From contig JAPTHN010000008.1 of NCBI GenBank assembly GCA_026936325.1, positions 19,597,259 through 19,661,258 on the forward strand: a stretch of 64,000 bases of DNA, read 5' to 3'. A model generated the notes under the pieces. It worked only from the letters and a program-made list of their open reading frames with translations, made no database searches and had not been told where the DNA came from. Below are positions 21,800 through 33,190 of this stretch, in pieces. The translations under genes and the position numbers were made by a program. Every line of letters starts with the position of its first letter. The stretch's first letter is position 1. The stretch comes from Platynereis dumerilii (lineage: Eukaryota > Annelida > Polychaeta > Phyllodocida > Nereididae).

Positions 21800-22976
21800 T
21801 TTATTTTTTCCTTGCATGAGCCCTTAGGCTATGAATGACAGTAACATCATCAGATTGATATGATAAAATATTTGAACAGTCCAGATCATCAGAGGCATCT
21901 CGCTTATTAAGTTCAGCTTGTGGAATAACTTCATGAAGCTACATACAGCAAGGTCTCTCTTTTTAACTTATAGTACTCTTCTTTCTAGTAGCTCTTTTGG
22001 GTGCATTTCTTCTGGACCTCTCAGAAGGTTTTGACTCCGGGGTTGCGCTTTCTTTGGATCTCGCAGGAATACGTGATTTTGGGCTTCCCTTTTCTCGAGA
22101 TGTCTCAGCAGATTTTGGCCGAACTTCATTCACTAGATTCATTACGACTTCTTCGACTGGAAATAATAATTTGTTTCGGGCAATATTGCATCATTTCAGA
22201 TCTAACATGAATGATATTGAACTGCTAGCTTCTTGGATCAATGTTCGGTTTCCATTCACATGCCACCGCAACACAAAAGACCAGCTGTAATTAGAATAGG
22301 TTATTCACCTAGGGAGAGGCAATATGTGATTTATCCAGCGAGGGCGTTAGCCCGAGCTGTGATAAACACATATTGCCGATCCCGCGGTGAATAACTGGCT
22401 TATACCATAAGACAAAACTGAAACTTGTCGTTTGTTGCTGTGGTTTTTCACAGCTTCACTTATTATTCTCCCATGGGAGGATAACTGGACAACAAAGAAT
22501 ATGGGTTTTATTGCAGTGAAATACTGGCTCATGATTGGCTGACAGAGGTGTCGAATGGTATAAAGCCAGAAATTGGTGTACATGTATCGTCCATCACCCT
22601 CCTTCACAGTGACCTACCAAATCAGGGCATTCTTTCACCTAATAATAGTAAGAAGGATTTAAACTGCTCAACAAAATAGGTCGCCAGTTGCCATGATTTT
22701 TCTGAGTACATGTTGGAGGATGATTGTCTATGTGTTATAATAGATACAAATTGATATTGTGAAGCAGTTTACATGATTTTTTTATCAAAATAGTTTTTAC
22801 CGTATTTCATTTAATTGACGAAGTTAATTAAATGCCTTTCCAAAGGGTTCTGATATCTGAATACACAAGACAATACTTTACCCCTTGCCCTTGCCCACAG
22901 GTTGTTCTTCAGCTTCAATGGAGAGAAGCAAAAGTCCAAGGAGCATGAACAAGAAGATCCACTTCTGACCAGTCAT
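21800..22976 (-). CDS. Candidate small secreted basic peptide gene
   Basis: Exon 1 (22976-22882) encodes a textbook signal peptide: MTGQKW, then a hydrophobic core at residues 7-20, with likely cleavage after Ala22 (SIEA/EEQPVGKGKG). It ends at a GTAAAG donor in phase 2. The last exon starts at 22156 after ATTATTTCCAG. Its long frame has 63 codons ending at 21963, is very basic (RPKSAE, SRIPARSKES, RSRRNAPKRATRKK) and is entered in phase 1. The phase that exon 1 supplies gives only RRSRNESSE and a stop. So either an internal exon is missing from my model, or the short form is real, or the last exon has shifted frame. AATAAA lies at 21805-21800 and a TATA box at 23088-23081. A paralogous last exon lies at 26718. 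The family is not recognised. An antimicrobial or peptide-hormone role would be speculation. Confidence 0.5.
22300..22395. mobile_element. 96-bp MITE with GTTATTCACC ends
   Basis: GTTATTCACC and GGTGAATAAC bound an imperfect inverted repeat (GCAATATGTG / CACATATTGC inside). It sits in the putative intron of the peptide gene. The same element, split by another transposon, is at 39581-40558. Confidence 0.8.
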
Positions 22977-23080
22977 TGTTGCAAAATATCTCGAAGAAAT
23001 CTGTCAAGGTGCACTGTGTATCATGAGCACAACTTGCTTATGTTACGCATGTAGAATACAGATGTATGTGTGAGTATAAA

Positions 23081-23088
23081 TTTATATA
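23081..23088 (-). promoter_or_regulatory. TATA box of candidate peptide gene
   Basis: TATATAAA on the - strand lies 105 bases before the ATG at 22976. A start about 30 bases downstream would leave a short 5' untranslated region, which is normal for a small secreted-peptide gene. Confidence 0.45.
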
Positions 23089-24049
23089 TGAACTGAAGTG
23101 TGCATGCAGTATGGGAAAATTAACAGTTTGATACTCCGGGGAGTGTACTGTTCAATAAACTGCATTCGAATCTAGCATTAATTATCGTGTAGCATTTCAA
23201 TACAGCTCGCCAGTTTCGCTACAGATGTGCATTGACTTTGTGTTATGTTTTACACAATTACTGTTATTTCATTTTTGGAATAAGCAGAGAGTGCCCTCCC
23301 CTAACTTTTAGGCCAAAATACATGTATTCGAAGAAATTGTTGTTGCACAGTGAATTTTTTAGAGGCGATGCATCAGCCCATCGCTGATATAGTCTTAGTG
23401 ATTCTATAGGCCTATAGCCACTCGCCTCTGTATAGATGGCCACAGGCCTCCCGACAAGAGGCTTTTTCTAAGATTCAAGAATCAGTCTGTGAAACTTCGT
23501 CATCAGAACTGATGGCCAGCGTCGTAGTACAATGCGGGCGGGCCAAACTTGCGGAACGGCGGGATTTCGCAATAAACGCGGATTCGCAGGTGCGGGACGG
23601 CGCGCTTTTTGCGGGATCGGCGTAAAAAACATGCAGATGAGGTCTAATTTGCTGAACAAGCTGAATATGCTTTAAAAATCGCCTCTATTTGTTTTGAAAA
23701 AAATTTTCTTGTTAACATAGTAACTGGGAGACCAAATGGTCTCCCAGTGATCATATTTTGGTCCTGTCATTGACAAATTGGTGTCACTGGGAGACCAATG
23801 TGTCATAAATTAAAAATTTGTCAACTTCCTTCTGGTTGAAATTGACTTAACTCCAAGATAAATTAGCAGTCACCCCAAGAGTTCAAATTTCCTTTTGGAA
23901 GCCTATCTGCTGCTTTAATTAGAAAATTCATCTAATGGATCTTCAATTGAATTATTGTAAATGTTGCACATCACGGCGGTTCCCCGGGTCTCCAGGTCGA
24001 AAATCCTTAAAAATGTCTGTTTAAAAATGTTGAAAATGTCCTATTCTCA
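23089..24049. other. Unassigned stretch, GC-rich patch and small palindrome
   Basis: No gene was found. Positions about 23520-23630 are unusually CG-rich for the window (GCGGGACGGCGCGC). A perfect 24-base palindrome, CTGGGAGACC with its inverse, lies at 23724-23747, and a third CTGGGAGACC occurs at about 23789. Confidence 0.4.
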
Positions 24050-24274
<225 letters not shown>

Positions 24275-24619
24275 ACATTGTCAACTTACTTAATCCTCTT
24301 TCCTTAATCCGCTTGCAAAATTCACATCAACTCTTTTTTGTGTGAAAATCTATCTTACTGGAAATAGCTATCCATTAAATCCACATATGTTCGTAACTTT
24401 AATTAGAATGTAGAATTTAATCAGATGCAGCCTGGTAATCTGTTGTTATCCGATGGTAACAAAAAACAGATTTTAAATGAACAATTGTGATTTTTAAGTA
24501 AAGGCAGTTTAGCCTGTTACTTTAAACACCTGTATTCATCTTTGGTTTATGCAATACTGGTCCAATTTATCTGATATGCATCCGTTTGGATTCAAGGGAG
24601 GCTCTTTCAGCAGTGCGAG

Positions 24620-24830
24620 GGGGGAGGATTGGTCTAGTGGTAGCGTGCTGGACTGCCAATCCTGGGTCCAGGGTTCGAATCCAGCTCTTGCCGGGTCACC
24701 TGGGCCTATGTTGGACGGCTGTTTCAATCATCCTTTGCCTCATTGTCGTGTCCTCCTCCTGTCCTAATTAGCCTACCAAGTGCATAAATACAGGACATAA
24801 AGCCCCAATCATCCATCCTTCTATCAGCAG
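24620..24830 (+). mobile_element. tRNA-Gly-headed SINE
   Basis: The head has an A box (TGGTCTAGTGG, 24630-24640), a CTGCCAA anticodon-like loop (GCC, glycine) and a B box (GGTTCGAATCC, 24672-24682). It is followed by about 130 bases of body ending in ATCC/ATC repeats. The T-stem pairs poorly, so it is not a working tRNA gene. Confidence 0.75.
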
Positions 24831-25018
24831 TGCAAAAAGGGGTAGGTTCAAAATTTGAAAACCATTAAACAATACAGGGTGTTGACTCAAATTTTACACT
24901 AAACTTTATGTTCAGATAACTTCAAATGCAACTTGGCATGCATGTATTTGAAAGATGTTATCAAGTTTTATGTCCATTGGTCAGATGGATGTTGCACAGG
25001 ACTTTTTCTCACAATGGG

Positions 25019-26268
25019 CATTAGGGCGGTTAATTTTTAGATGGGAAAAAATAATTTTGTGAATTTCACATCGCACACCCTTTTATTTGATCAGTGTAGG
25101 TATAAAATTGATGCAGGTGAAATTTTAAGGAAATCCAACTAGATGAAGGGGTCTCCCAAAGGCCTTAAAGTTTCAATGTTTTTTTCGTTTTTGACCATTT
25201 TCGTTAATCCGCGGTGCTCTATAACTTGGTCGCACAGCCATCTAATTGCCATGGTTGGAAAGCTCTCAAAAAGACCTACATTTTGCATACCAACATCAAT
25301 GGTGTAGGACGTTATCTTGACTCCCATTGGCTCTTCGGCCAGCACTTTTTAGAAACGCAAATGTAGCAGACTGTCTAATCCTGTTAAAAAAAGGTTTTTG
25401 AATTTTTTTCACTGATAATTACAGTAATTCACACTCTCCAGGTTCCAGAAAGAGCAAATAAAATATTTTTTTAATTTTTGGGCGTGGGAAATCCTGCTTT
25501 ATGAGCTTGGAAGTTTTAATGCTAAATTTTGTTTGAAGTACGGAAACAAATCAGGGGGGCTGTTATATTTGTATTTTAACTTCATAAGAATTAAATATAG
25601 GGCAATATCACGGGTACCATGAGAATTCTGAGAGCATTTTCTTTCATTTGGTACCACTCATGTTGCCCTGCGAAAAATTCTGACGAAGATATACTATGAA
25701 ATGCAACAGACCCCATCTCACATTTTACGAGTTTTAAACTAACTTTAACATTAAAACGTCATCACTCATAACCGAGGCACTGCCACAGTAAAAATCAAAG
25801 AGGTTTTATATTTGGTCATTCGGGAACTTAGATGTGCGAATCACTGCAACCAATCAGTGAAAAAAAATTCAAAAGCCTTTTTTTAACAGGATTAAACAGT
25901 CTGCAACATTTACATTCTAAAAAGTGCAGGCTGAAGAGCCAATGGGAATCAAGATATCGTCCTAGACCATTGATGTTGGTTTAATTGCCATGGTTGGAAA
26001 GCTCTCAAAATGAGGGTCTCTTTGATAGCTTTCCAACCATGTCAATTAAAATGTTGTAAGACTAATACTGACAAAGTTACAGAGAACCGCGGATTGGCGA
26101 AAATGGTCAAAAATTATAAAAACATTGAAACTTTAAGGCCTTTGGGAGACCCCTTCCTGTTGGGATATTCACAAAATTTAAACTGCATTGTTTTTGTGTC
26201 ATTTCTCACAAAATAGGAGGGTGTGCGAATTGATATTGACAAAAAAAGTTTTTTGGACCACCCTAATG
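25019..26268. mobile_element. Foldback element, about 400-bp inverted arms
   Basis: The ends are CATTAGGGCGGT and ACCACCCTAATG. Long inverted blocks continue inward: TCTCCCAAAGGCCTTAAAGT near 25152 against its inverse near 26130, CCGCGG near 25210 and 26088, and CAGTGAAAAAAATTC near 25405 and 25855. Both arms carry frames ending in KNIETLRPLGDPF because the DNA is repeated. They are not evidence of a gene. No clear target duplication was found. Confidence 0.75.
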
Positions 26269-26481
26269 GGTATCAAAATGCGTTTCCACAAACCAACATG
26301 TTGGAATGATTGGAGCACAAGCCAAAGACTCACACATTTCCCTGAACCAGAGAACCAATAATATATACAAAGAAACACACAAATACAAAAGGCAATCATG
26401 GTTTTTTAAAACCATTTTACAGAGTGAGGGATAATATAGCGAGGATAGATAACTAACATCGAAAAAAACAGAAATTTAAGA

Positions 26482-26718
26482 TTTATTTATTCCATGCTAC
26501 AGCCATTAGGCTAAGAATGACCACAACATTGACAGATTTTTTTATGGTAGCTGATTCATGTCCCTTGGGTACCTCTTTTCTTAACCTAAGCCTTCTTTTA
26601 AGTTCTAGCTGTTCCTCTGGTTACATTTCTCCTCAATCTCGACTAAGCAACTCCTATTTCTTCTGATCTTTCAGTAGATTTTGTTGGAAGCACAGCAGGT
26701 TTGGGTGGGCGTCGAGCA
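26482..26718 (-). pseudogene. Decayed paralogue of the peptide-gene last exon
   Basis: The - strand sequence from 26718 follows AATTATTTCCAG, as in the gene at 21800-22976, and ends with a matching 3' region (ATTCTTAGCCTAATGGCTGTAG against ATTCATAGCCTAAGGGCTCATG) and AATAAA at 26487-26482. In the phase that exon 1 would supply it reads ARRPPKPAVLPTKSTERSEE and stops at 26645-26643. The same frame then continues with SRLRRNVTRGTART. It has acquired an insertion and a stop relative to the other copy. No signal-peptide exon was found upstream. Confidence 0.6.
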
Positions 26719-26861
26719 CTGGAAATAATTGAAAGGATTTAAGGAAATCATTCCTACAGGCAGTAAATATTCATTTTTTCATAATTTTCAGTATCTCTTT
26801 GGAAGAAAAAATGAACTCCGACTCCATCTAAAAACCTCTGACTCCACGACTCCGACACCTG

Positions 26862-27251
26862 CAGGGTGCCCACTCCTCCTATAATTCCTATAATTCCTAT
26901 ATTTTTTAAGGCTTCCTATAATTTCCTTTATTTTAGAAAAATTCCTATAAATACCTATATTTTTCAGGTTTTCAAGATACTTCGCGCGTTTACACACGAT
27001 TTTTGCCAGCGATATAAAGTTTAGGCGTCTTTTCCCCCAGATATATGAATTTTTAGACACGTTTTTGCCACGACATGAAGTTTTCGGCTTATGGTGGAAG
27101 CGATCCCGTGACTTTCCGATGGTTTCGCTGTCGAATATTTCCTATATTGTCCTATTAAAACTGGCGAAAACCTCCTATATTTTCCTATATTTTACGGTAA
27201 AAAATTCCTATATTCCTATAATATTTTGTGCGATGTTCGGTGGGCACCCTG
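26862..27251. mobile_element. Short DNA transposon, CAGGG ends, 6-bp TSD (copy 2)
   Basis: The ends CAGGGTGCCCAC and GTGGGCACCCTG are flanked by CACCTG (26856-26861, 27252-27257). It matches copy 1 at 3690-4030, including the TTCCTATA words in both halves and the GATTTTCG-like centre. It is 390 bp and encodes nothing. Confidence 0.88.
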
Positions 27252-27357
27252 CACCTGTCTCCAACTCCAAAGCCCAGATACAAAGCCATTTCACAGCACT
27301 TCTAAATAAAAATGTGTTACTGACACTGAAATGTGTCTGCTGAGCACAACTCGTGTA

Positions 27358-28395
27358 CACTGCAAAAAATTCCCGTTAAATTTTACAGTTTAATTAACTG
27401 GCAACTTTGTTCCAGGTCTAAGAACTGTAAAAGTACTAATAAACCTGAACAGGACAATGAACCGTAAAATGCAGATTGGTACATTGAACTGCAATTTTGC
27501 GGATTCAACAAAGTGATATTACGGTATAATGTACATATATAAAACAGTTTATTTAAAGTATATTTTACAGTTATATCATCTGTCAAACATAGAATGCAAA
27601 GAATGCAAGGGGCTGTAGAATCTACTGTAAAAATACGGATAGTATTTGATTTAACTGTCGCATAGCTGTAGGGATGTATCGAAGCTGGAATCAGCTGAGA
27701 GAGTGAGCCAGTGACTCCAGGCTCGGCCTTGCTCATCTCTTGCTTGACAGCAGGGAAGTAAGTCCATCAATTAGTTTGCTCACAAACCATTAAATGGATG
27801 GATATTTTCCAAGACAACCTGGTGTCAAGTTAATCAAAGTATGTTCTATTGATGCAGACTGCACTTGGGTTATTTTGGTTTTAATAGTGTCATTCTTTAG
27901 AACACATCATAAGACTCACACAAATGTCAATGTCACATATAGACATTACAACTTTTGCGTAATGACAGCATCTTTAAGATCATATGAATGAGGATGTTCC
28001 CTTACCTTCAGATAAGTTATAAATTAAGTTTGATTAATAGCTTTGTAACTTAGCATATGTTATAGATGGCACCACATGTTCTGTGGTTGAAGTCCATGCA
28101 ATCTCTTGTTTATAGTTCCTAATCTGACCTGGTGTATTGATTGTTTGGCCAATTCAAAAGTTTTGTCTGCATATTAAAAGTTGCCAGTAAATTAACGGTT
28201 GTCGGTTGAAGTAATTGTTCATTAACGTGAACTGAATGTTGAATGACATGTCACAGTAAATTTATCTTGTAGCCATTTTGTAACTGACAAAGAACTGTAA
28301 ATTCACAGACAAAGTCTGTATTAAAAAAATACTGGTAAAATAACAATAAATTTACGGTTCTTTTAGCCAGAAAAACACGGTCATTTCTTACAGTG
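27358..28395. mobile_element. CACTG-ended non-autonomous element, copy 1
   Basis: It begins CACTGCAAAAAATTCCCGTT and ends in the inverse of CACTGTAAGAAATGACCGTG. The interior has repeated TTTACAGTT/AACTGTAAA and CGTAAA words in both directions. A second copy is at 46741-48133. The CACTG end fits hAT-type elements, but no 8-bp duplication is visible. Confidence 0.75.
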
Positions 28396-28723
28396 TATGT
28401 TATGCAAGAATGCAGATGTTGGTGTGTATTCATACAGAATTAATGTGTGCATCTATGGGAATTAACTGTTGAATCCAGAGCCTGTATCAAACCACATTTT
28501 TAATAAAGTATAAATAATGATAAAATCTAAATCCTCATTCCTAAATCAACACATCAACAAAGGAAGCTTCTCATACTGGATGTATACATTCATGGACCTC
28601 CAAGGAAGTACATGTAATAAAAATGTAATCTGATTACAGTCCTATCATCAATCACAAAGCAATTTATGAGACCAATCACCAATGATGTCGTGGAAGTACT
28701 TTAAGCAGTGCTTATATAATTTC
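28396..28723. other. AT-rich stretch, no gene seen
   Basis: No coding or RNA feature is supported here. Confidence 0.4.
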
Positions 28724-28903
28724 CATGGGCGTAGGAGGTAGGGGGGCTGGGAGGCTGCAGCCCCCCAAAAATTTTGAAATATACAATGTACATTTTTCAT
28801 TGGTTTTCAGGCCATAAAAAAAATTAATTTTTACATATTTGTGGCAATTTGGGCAATGTTTTTTGGGCAGCCCCCTAAAATTTATTGACCTCCTACGCCT
28901 ATG
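28724..28903. mobile_element. 180-bp hAT-type MITE with 8-bp TSD
   Basis: The ends CATGGGCGTAGGAGGT and ACCTCCTACGCCTATG (as inverse) are flanked by the perfect 8-bp repeat ATAATTTC (28716-28723, 28904-28911). A second inverted block (GGCTGCAGCCCCCC / GGCAGCCCCCT) lies inside. The 8-bp duplication is diagnostic of hAT-like mobilisation. Confidence 0.88.
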
Positions 28904-29188
28904 ATAATTTCTCAATGATGGAGTGGACTTCTGATGAAAAGGCAGAATTGCACATACCAACAATAAGAAGAAGAAGGAAAAGAAGAAGGCTGCCTTATTT
29001 TTGTAATTAAAATAAATGACATGTTAGACCATGTTGAGACTGTATGCCAAATTTGAATGAGAATGGAGTGATAGGAATACCTGCAAAGTGTTCACGAGAT
29101 TTAACAAATTATTACCAAAATAGCTGGTGCGTATAGTACCACTAAAAAAAAACATAGTGTCAGAAACACCTTCGACGTTATACACTAG
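28904..29188. other. AT-rich stretch, no gene seen
   Basis: An AGAAGAAGAAGG-type purine run lies near 28965. Nothing else was recognised. Confidence 0.4.
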
Positions 29189-29585
29189 CAATTGTGCAGC
29201 ATACAAATTACGTACGTAAATTTTACGTACAAAACTCACAAAAAAGAGCCGATCCGTAGTACGTACGTACTTTTTCGTACGAATTTCGTACAAATTCATA
29301 AAAATTTCACACAGGCACTTTTCAGTTACTATGGTCATTTTAGTGCAATGTGGTTATCATAAATGGTTCAAATTTAGACCTTGCATTGGCCTATCTAAAA
29401 AAAAACCAGCAAAAAATCAAGCTTAAGCCCCAAAAACCAACTTTACACGTATGAAATTCGTACGAAAATTTATGTATGATTTACGTATGTAAATTTTCGT
29501 ACGTATTTCATACGTGAAAACAACCGATTTACGTACGAAATACGCAAGAAAGAGCATCGTACCTATCACGTACGATGCACAATTG
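29189..29585. mobile_element. Foldback element with CGTACG-word arms
   Basis: The ends are CAATTGTGCA and TGCACAATTG. Inside there are about ten words such as TACGTACGTAAATTTT, TTCGTACGAA and ATTTCGTACG, themselves palindromic and repeated in both directions. There is no reading frame of note and no clear target duplication. Confidence 0.75.
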
Positions 29586-30339
29586 GCCATGTATAAAGTA
29601 TGAATTACATTAATTTCATAACAAGAAACTGTACATCTAATTCCTTAATCCTTTGCTTAACCAATTAAATTTTACTTTTCATGAGATAATTCTTTATCTT
29701 TCTGAATATACTTTCGCTAACATGAACATGTATGCGACTTCTCGGATGTATCAAATTTAATCCAATTACAGTCGGATGTTTCCTGTGTTAAATTGGTTTC
29801 AATTTCTCTTTGTCACAGGACAAGGAAGGGAGAGAGAATTCATTACAATTGTTTGATGTCACAAAAGGTCATACCGGAAACATGAATGTATTGAAAATAG
29901 TGAGCAATTCGGCATTGGCAGACTTATTACGCCATCGCTGACGAGGTTCGATTCAAAGTTGTTTTATTACATATCATACCATACATATATTCATAAAGAA
30001 AATAGATGTGCAGTAATACAATAAAATGTAGGCAAAAAAAAAATAGAGCATAACTACATTCTTCTCGTTAATAATAAATGAAAAATAGAGGAGCCACAAA
30101 TGACAAAAATTTCTCATTGTCACACTCGAGAGATGAATTTAGATTTATTAGGCACTTGTAATTAATCGGCTGTAAGGTACACTCCAGGTCCCCCCACCGT
30201 ATATCTAATGGTCACCCCCTTATCTGAGCACCGGCATTGGCAGTTTGTATATGCCCACAAGACAAAACAGTTTCACAGGGTCATCTGTCTCTGGGAAAAT
30301 GCTACCTGTCACCGGGCAGCTCATCATGACTAGACCGGT
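29586..30339. other. AT-rich stretch, no gene seen
   Basis: No supported gene, RNA or element end was found. Confidence 0.35.
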
Positions 30340-30470
30340 GACAGGGTTGATCTATTCGCCCTCCGATGTTATCCGGATATCCCCTTCTTGCCCTCTCAGG
30401 GCCAGGACAGACAACTTCATTATTTTGTCAACCCTGTCAAAAGACAGCAAAAAATAATGGATAACATCGG
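30340..30470. repeat. Nested inverted motifs
   Basis: TGACAGGGTTGA (about 30341) pairs with TCAACCCTGTCA (about 30427), and CCGATGTTATCC (about 30363) pairs with GGATAACATCGG (about 30459). The same style of reversed words marks larger elements in this window, so this may be a small or partial one. Confidence 0.4.
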
Positions 30471-30667
30471 GACAGCAGAGGATACTGGGCTTGACAGCCC
30501 GGACTGTGCTGAATATCATCTGGATGCTTTCAACAAGTATGATTCATCTATAAGGTTTCCTAACTGTAGTCATTGTGCATGTACAGTATATTGAATTTGA
30601 TTTTAATAAAATAAAAGTCGACATCCCCTTTGGTTCAAAGTTTTCCAAAAGATTTATGTGCAGCCTG

Positions 30668-30856
30668 CACTCTAAAAAATGTCGGGACAAAATTGGTTTT
30701 TTAGATTCAAAATGGTTTTTTGAAAAACCAAATTTCAATGCAAAACCAACATGGATTTTTAAAAAAATCCATGTTGGTTTTTTGCATTGAAATTTGGTTT
30801 TTCAAAAAACCATTTTGAATCTAAAAAACCAATTTTGTCTGAAATTTTTTAGAGTG
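30668..30856. mobile_element. 189-bp near-perfect hairpin MITE, copy 1
   Basis: CACTCTAAAAAAT at the left and its inverse at the right enclose two arms of about 90 bases that pair almost perfectly (TTTTTGAAAAACCAAATTTC and its inverse). The central bases are ATCCATG-type. A copy of the same length is at 33002-33190. Transcribed, it would make a long double-stranded hairpin. Confidence 0.85.
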
Positions 30857-31493
30857 TGCAACAAGTTTAATAACACATCAGCTTAAGTTTGGGTGCCATT
30901 GAAAGGTATACATATACTAGCAGCCTTCAGGTGATGCAGGAAATCTACCTGGTTGTTTTCAAGTTTTAACCAGACATACAATGTATTTGGCAGCTAGCGC
31001 GTAAATGTCTTGCTGATGAATATACTGCCAACTCATTTGTTACTATCAATCGAACATGTAACAGTTGTAAGAAATGAACTGCCACATTTCTGTTGTCTCC
31101 AATTAAATTTCGAAGCTCAAGTGAGCTGGATCACCCTCTACCATACATTTTGAATGATTTCTTCTTCTTTGTTAGTGAAGGATAACACCTGTCAACTGAA
31201 TATGACCTTGTCTCGGGTGTCCAAGTTACGGGCATGACCTGACCGTCTACCATTTTAAGTCATTTTGGATCCATAGTCCATCATATACACATGACTATCC
31301 AAACAGAATTGGGAGCATTTATCAGAATCTAGTACTGATTCAGACCAGAACTCTTAAAATGGATTTTTACACATGGCGGCTTTCTTTTCGAATCGATCAT
31401 AAAACGAATTTCTATTTTAGATGTTGTTTGACCAATACATGTAGATTTTGAAAGTTTTCATGGGAGAACCTCAATTCCTAGAACCTGAAGACT
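30857..31493. other. Unassigned stretch
   Basis: No supported gene or repeat end was found here. Confidence 0.35.
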
Positions 31494-31777
31494 ATTAAAG
31501 ACCCAACTGCACATATAAAAGGAGACAGAGCCAACAAGATGGCAGTCTGAATCTGACCCCCCAAGATGCTAGTAAGTTGCTTATTAACTTCAGAAATTAG
31601 GAAAATGTGAGAGAATTGGGGAGATGTTCACTCTTGGGGGGGGGGGCAGATTCAGACTGCCCATCTTCAAGTAAGTAAGAGTGTAAATTTAGGGCCGAAG
31701 GCCCAAGCTTGATTGGCGATTTTTTCGCCCATCTTCCTGGCTCTGTCTCCTTTTATAGGTGCAGTTGGGTCTTTAAT
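31494..31777. mobile_element. MITE with about 46-bp inverted ends containing TATAAAAGGA
   Basis: The end ATTAAAGACCCAACTGCAC, continuing through TATAAAAGGAGACAGAGCCA, is matched by the inverse at 31728-31777. A second inverted block (GGCAGTCTGAATCTG) lies inside at about 31543 and 31646. Each end contains a TATA-like string facing inward. No protein is encoded. Confidence 0.8.
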
Positions 31778-31907
31778 TTCGTATTGCTTGCTATACTCCA
31801 AAACAAATTCTACATGAGAAGGGGTATTTTAGAATATAGAAAGTAACAACATCTGGCAGTTATATAATCTCCCTTGATCAGCTTTGATTTTGATATGAGA
31901 GAGTTAA

Positions 31908-32748
31908 GGTGGCTCGCTACTCGTGTAATGACGTCATCTGCACACATTTCCGCGCAGCCAGGCAGGCCCTATCTATCGTAACGTCACCACAGCAGCAGAG
32001 CACAGCTGACACTCTTTCAGGATTTTTTTTATTCTGAGTATTTCATGTGTCGGCCGCTTCGTTTGACATTTGCGCCACTTCTATTGGGGTTAGAGACTTC
32101 TGGTTTGGAGCATTAGATGCGCGATGAAGATGACTATAACCTGCCAAAATTTCAGCTCTCTACTCTTAGTAGAAAATTTTTGTAGGCGATTTTCGGCAAG
32201 CATGTCTAGTTTCTCAAAAATGACTCTGTTGCACAAATAAATGTTTATATCAATTTCCAGGCCCGTAGGGCCGTATGCCTGTATCATTATTTTGTTCCTT
32301 ACTTCATTTGGAAGCAAATGACAAAGAAACAAAAAATTATATCTCGTCATTTTTTTTTAGCGCTATTGTTCATAAAAAAAATAAAATTTTCAAAATCATA
32401 ACTTTTGTTCCGAACCCGTAGAAAAGTTCATTAAACTAAGTATATCTTTCGAAAATTTTAATCAGCTTTTCCATAAAACTGTCCTCTTTAATTCCATGCT
32501 TCATTTAATAACATAGGATGAATGGCCACTGAATGGCAGGGAAAACTTCACCGTAAAAAAATTAAGAAAAAAATTGAGTTTCGGGTTTGCGTGGAGTGAC
32601 TTTCTTTTACATAACCTCAAATATTTTGAAAGAAAGGCTGGTAGCGACCACTTTCGTTTATATATCCTTGCTATAAACTATATTTTGGATCATTTTAAAC
32701 TATTTTTAAGAAATCCTATCTTGGAAAGTTCACGAGTATCAAGCCACC
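31908..32748. mobile_element. TTAA-flanked non-autonomous transposon
   Basis: The ends GGTGGCTCGCTACTCGTG and CACGAGTATCAAGCCACC are inverted and bounded by TTAA on both sides (31904-31907, 32749-32752). TTAA duplications are typical of piggyBac and Kolobok. The 841-bp body is AT-rich without a transposase. A TGACGTCA site lies at 31929-31936 inside the left end. Confidence 0.8.
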
Positions 32749-33001
32749 TTAAATTAAGGCGGAACCATTCAAAATTAAACTGAGTCTTCATCAAGGAGGG
32801 GAGGTGTATTTACTCAAGTGTGAAATAAGAAAAAAAATACCTTGCTAACCCCTTTTCCTTGAAAGTTGGAGATTTGTTTGCCTCCTAGCCCTGTCATGGA
32901 TATCAGTAGCTGAATATGCCATTTATTTGCAAGGAAGACGGTCAGATAAAAAGATACAGCTCAGGCTACTTCATAATGGGCTGCTCTGGATTTAGAACCA
33001 A

Positions 33002-33190
33002 CACTCTAAAAAATGTCGGGACAAAATAGGTTTTTTAGATTCAAAATAGTTTTTTGAAAAACCAAATTTCAATGCAAAACAAACATGGATTTTTAAAAAA
33101 ATCCATGTTGGTTTTTTGCATTGAAATTTGGTTTTTCAAAAAACCATTTTGAATCTAAAAAAACAATTTTGTCTGAAATTTTTTACAGTG
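33002..33190. mobile_element. 189-bp near-perfect hairpin MITE, copy 2
   Basis: Same length and arms as 30668-30856, with a few base changes and CAGTG rather than GAGTG at the right end. The two lie only 2.3 kb apart. Confidence 0.85.

Noticed and set aside
24620-24700. Functional tRNA-Gly gene
   Set aside because: A and B boxes are good, but the T stem and acceptor stem do not pair, and a SINE body with tail follows.
25139-26216. Two similar short proteins in opposite directions
   Set aside because: They are the two arms of one inverted repeat read on each strand.
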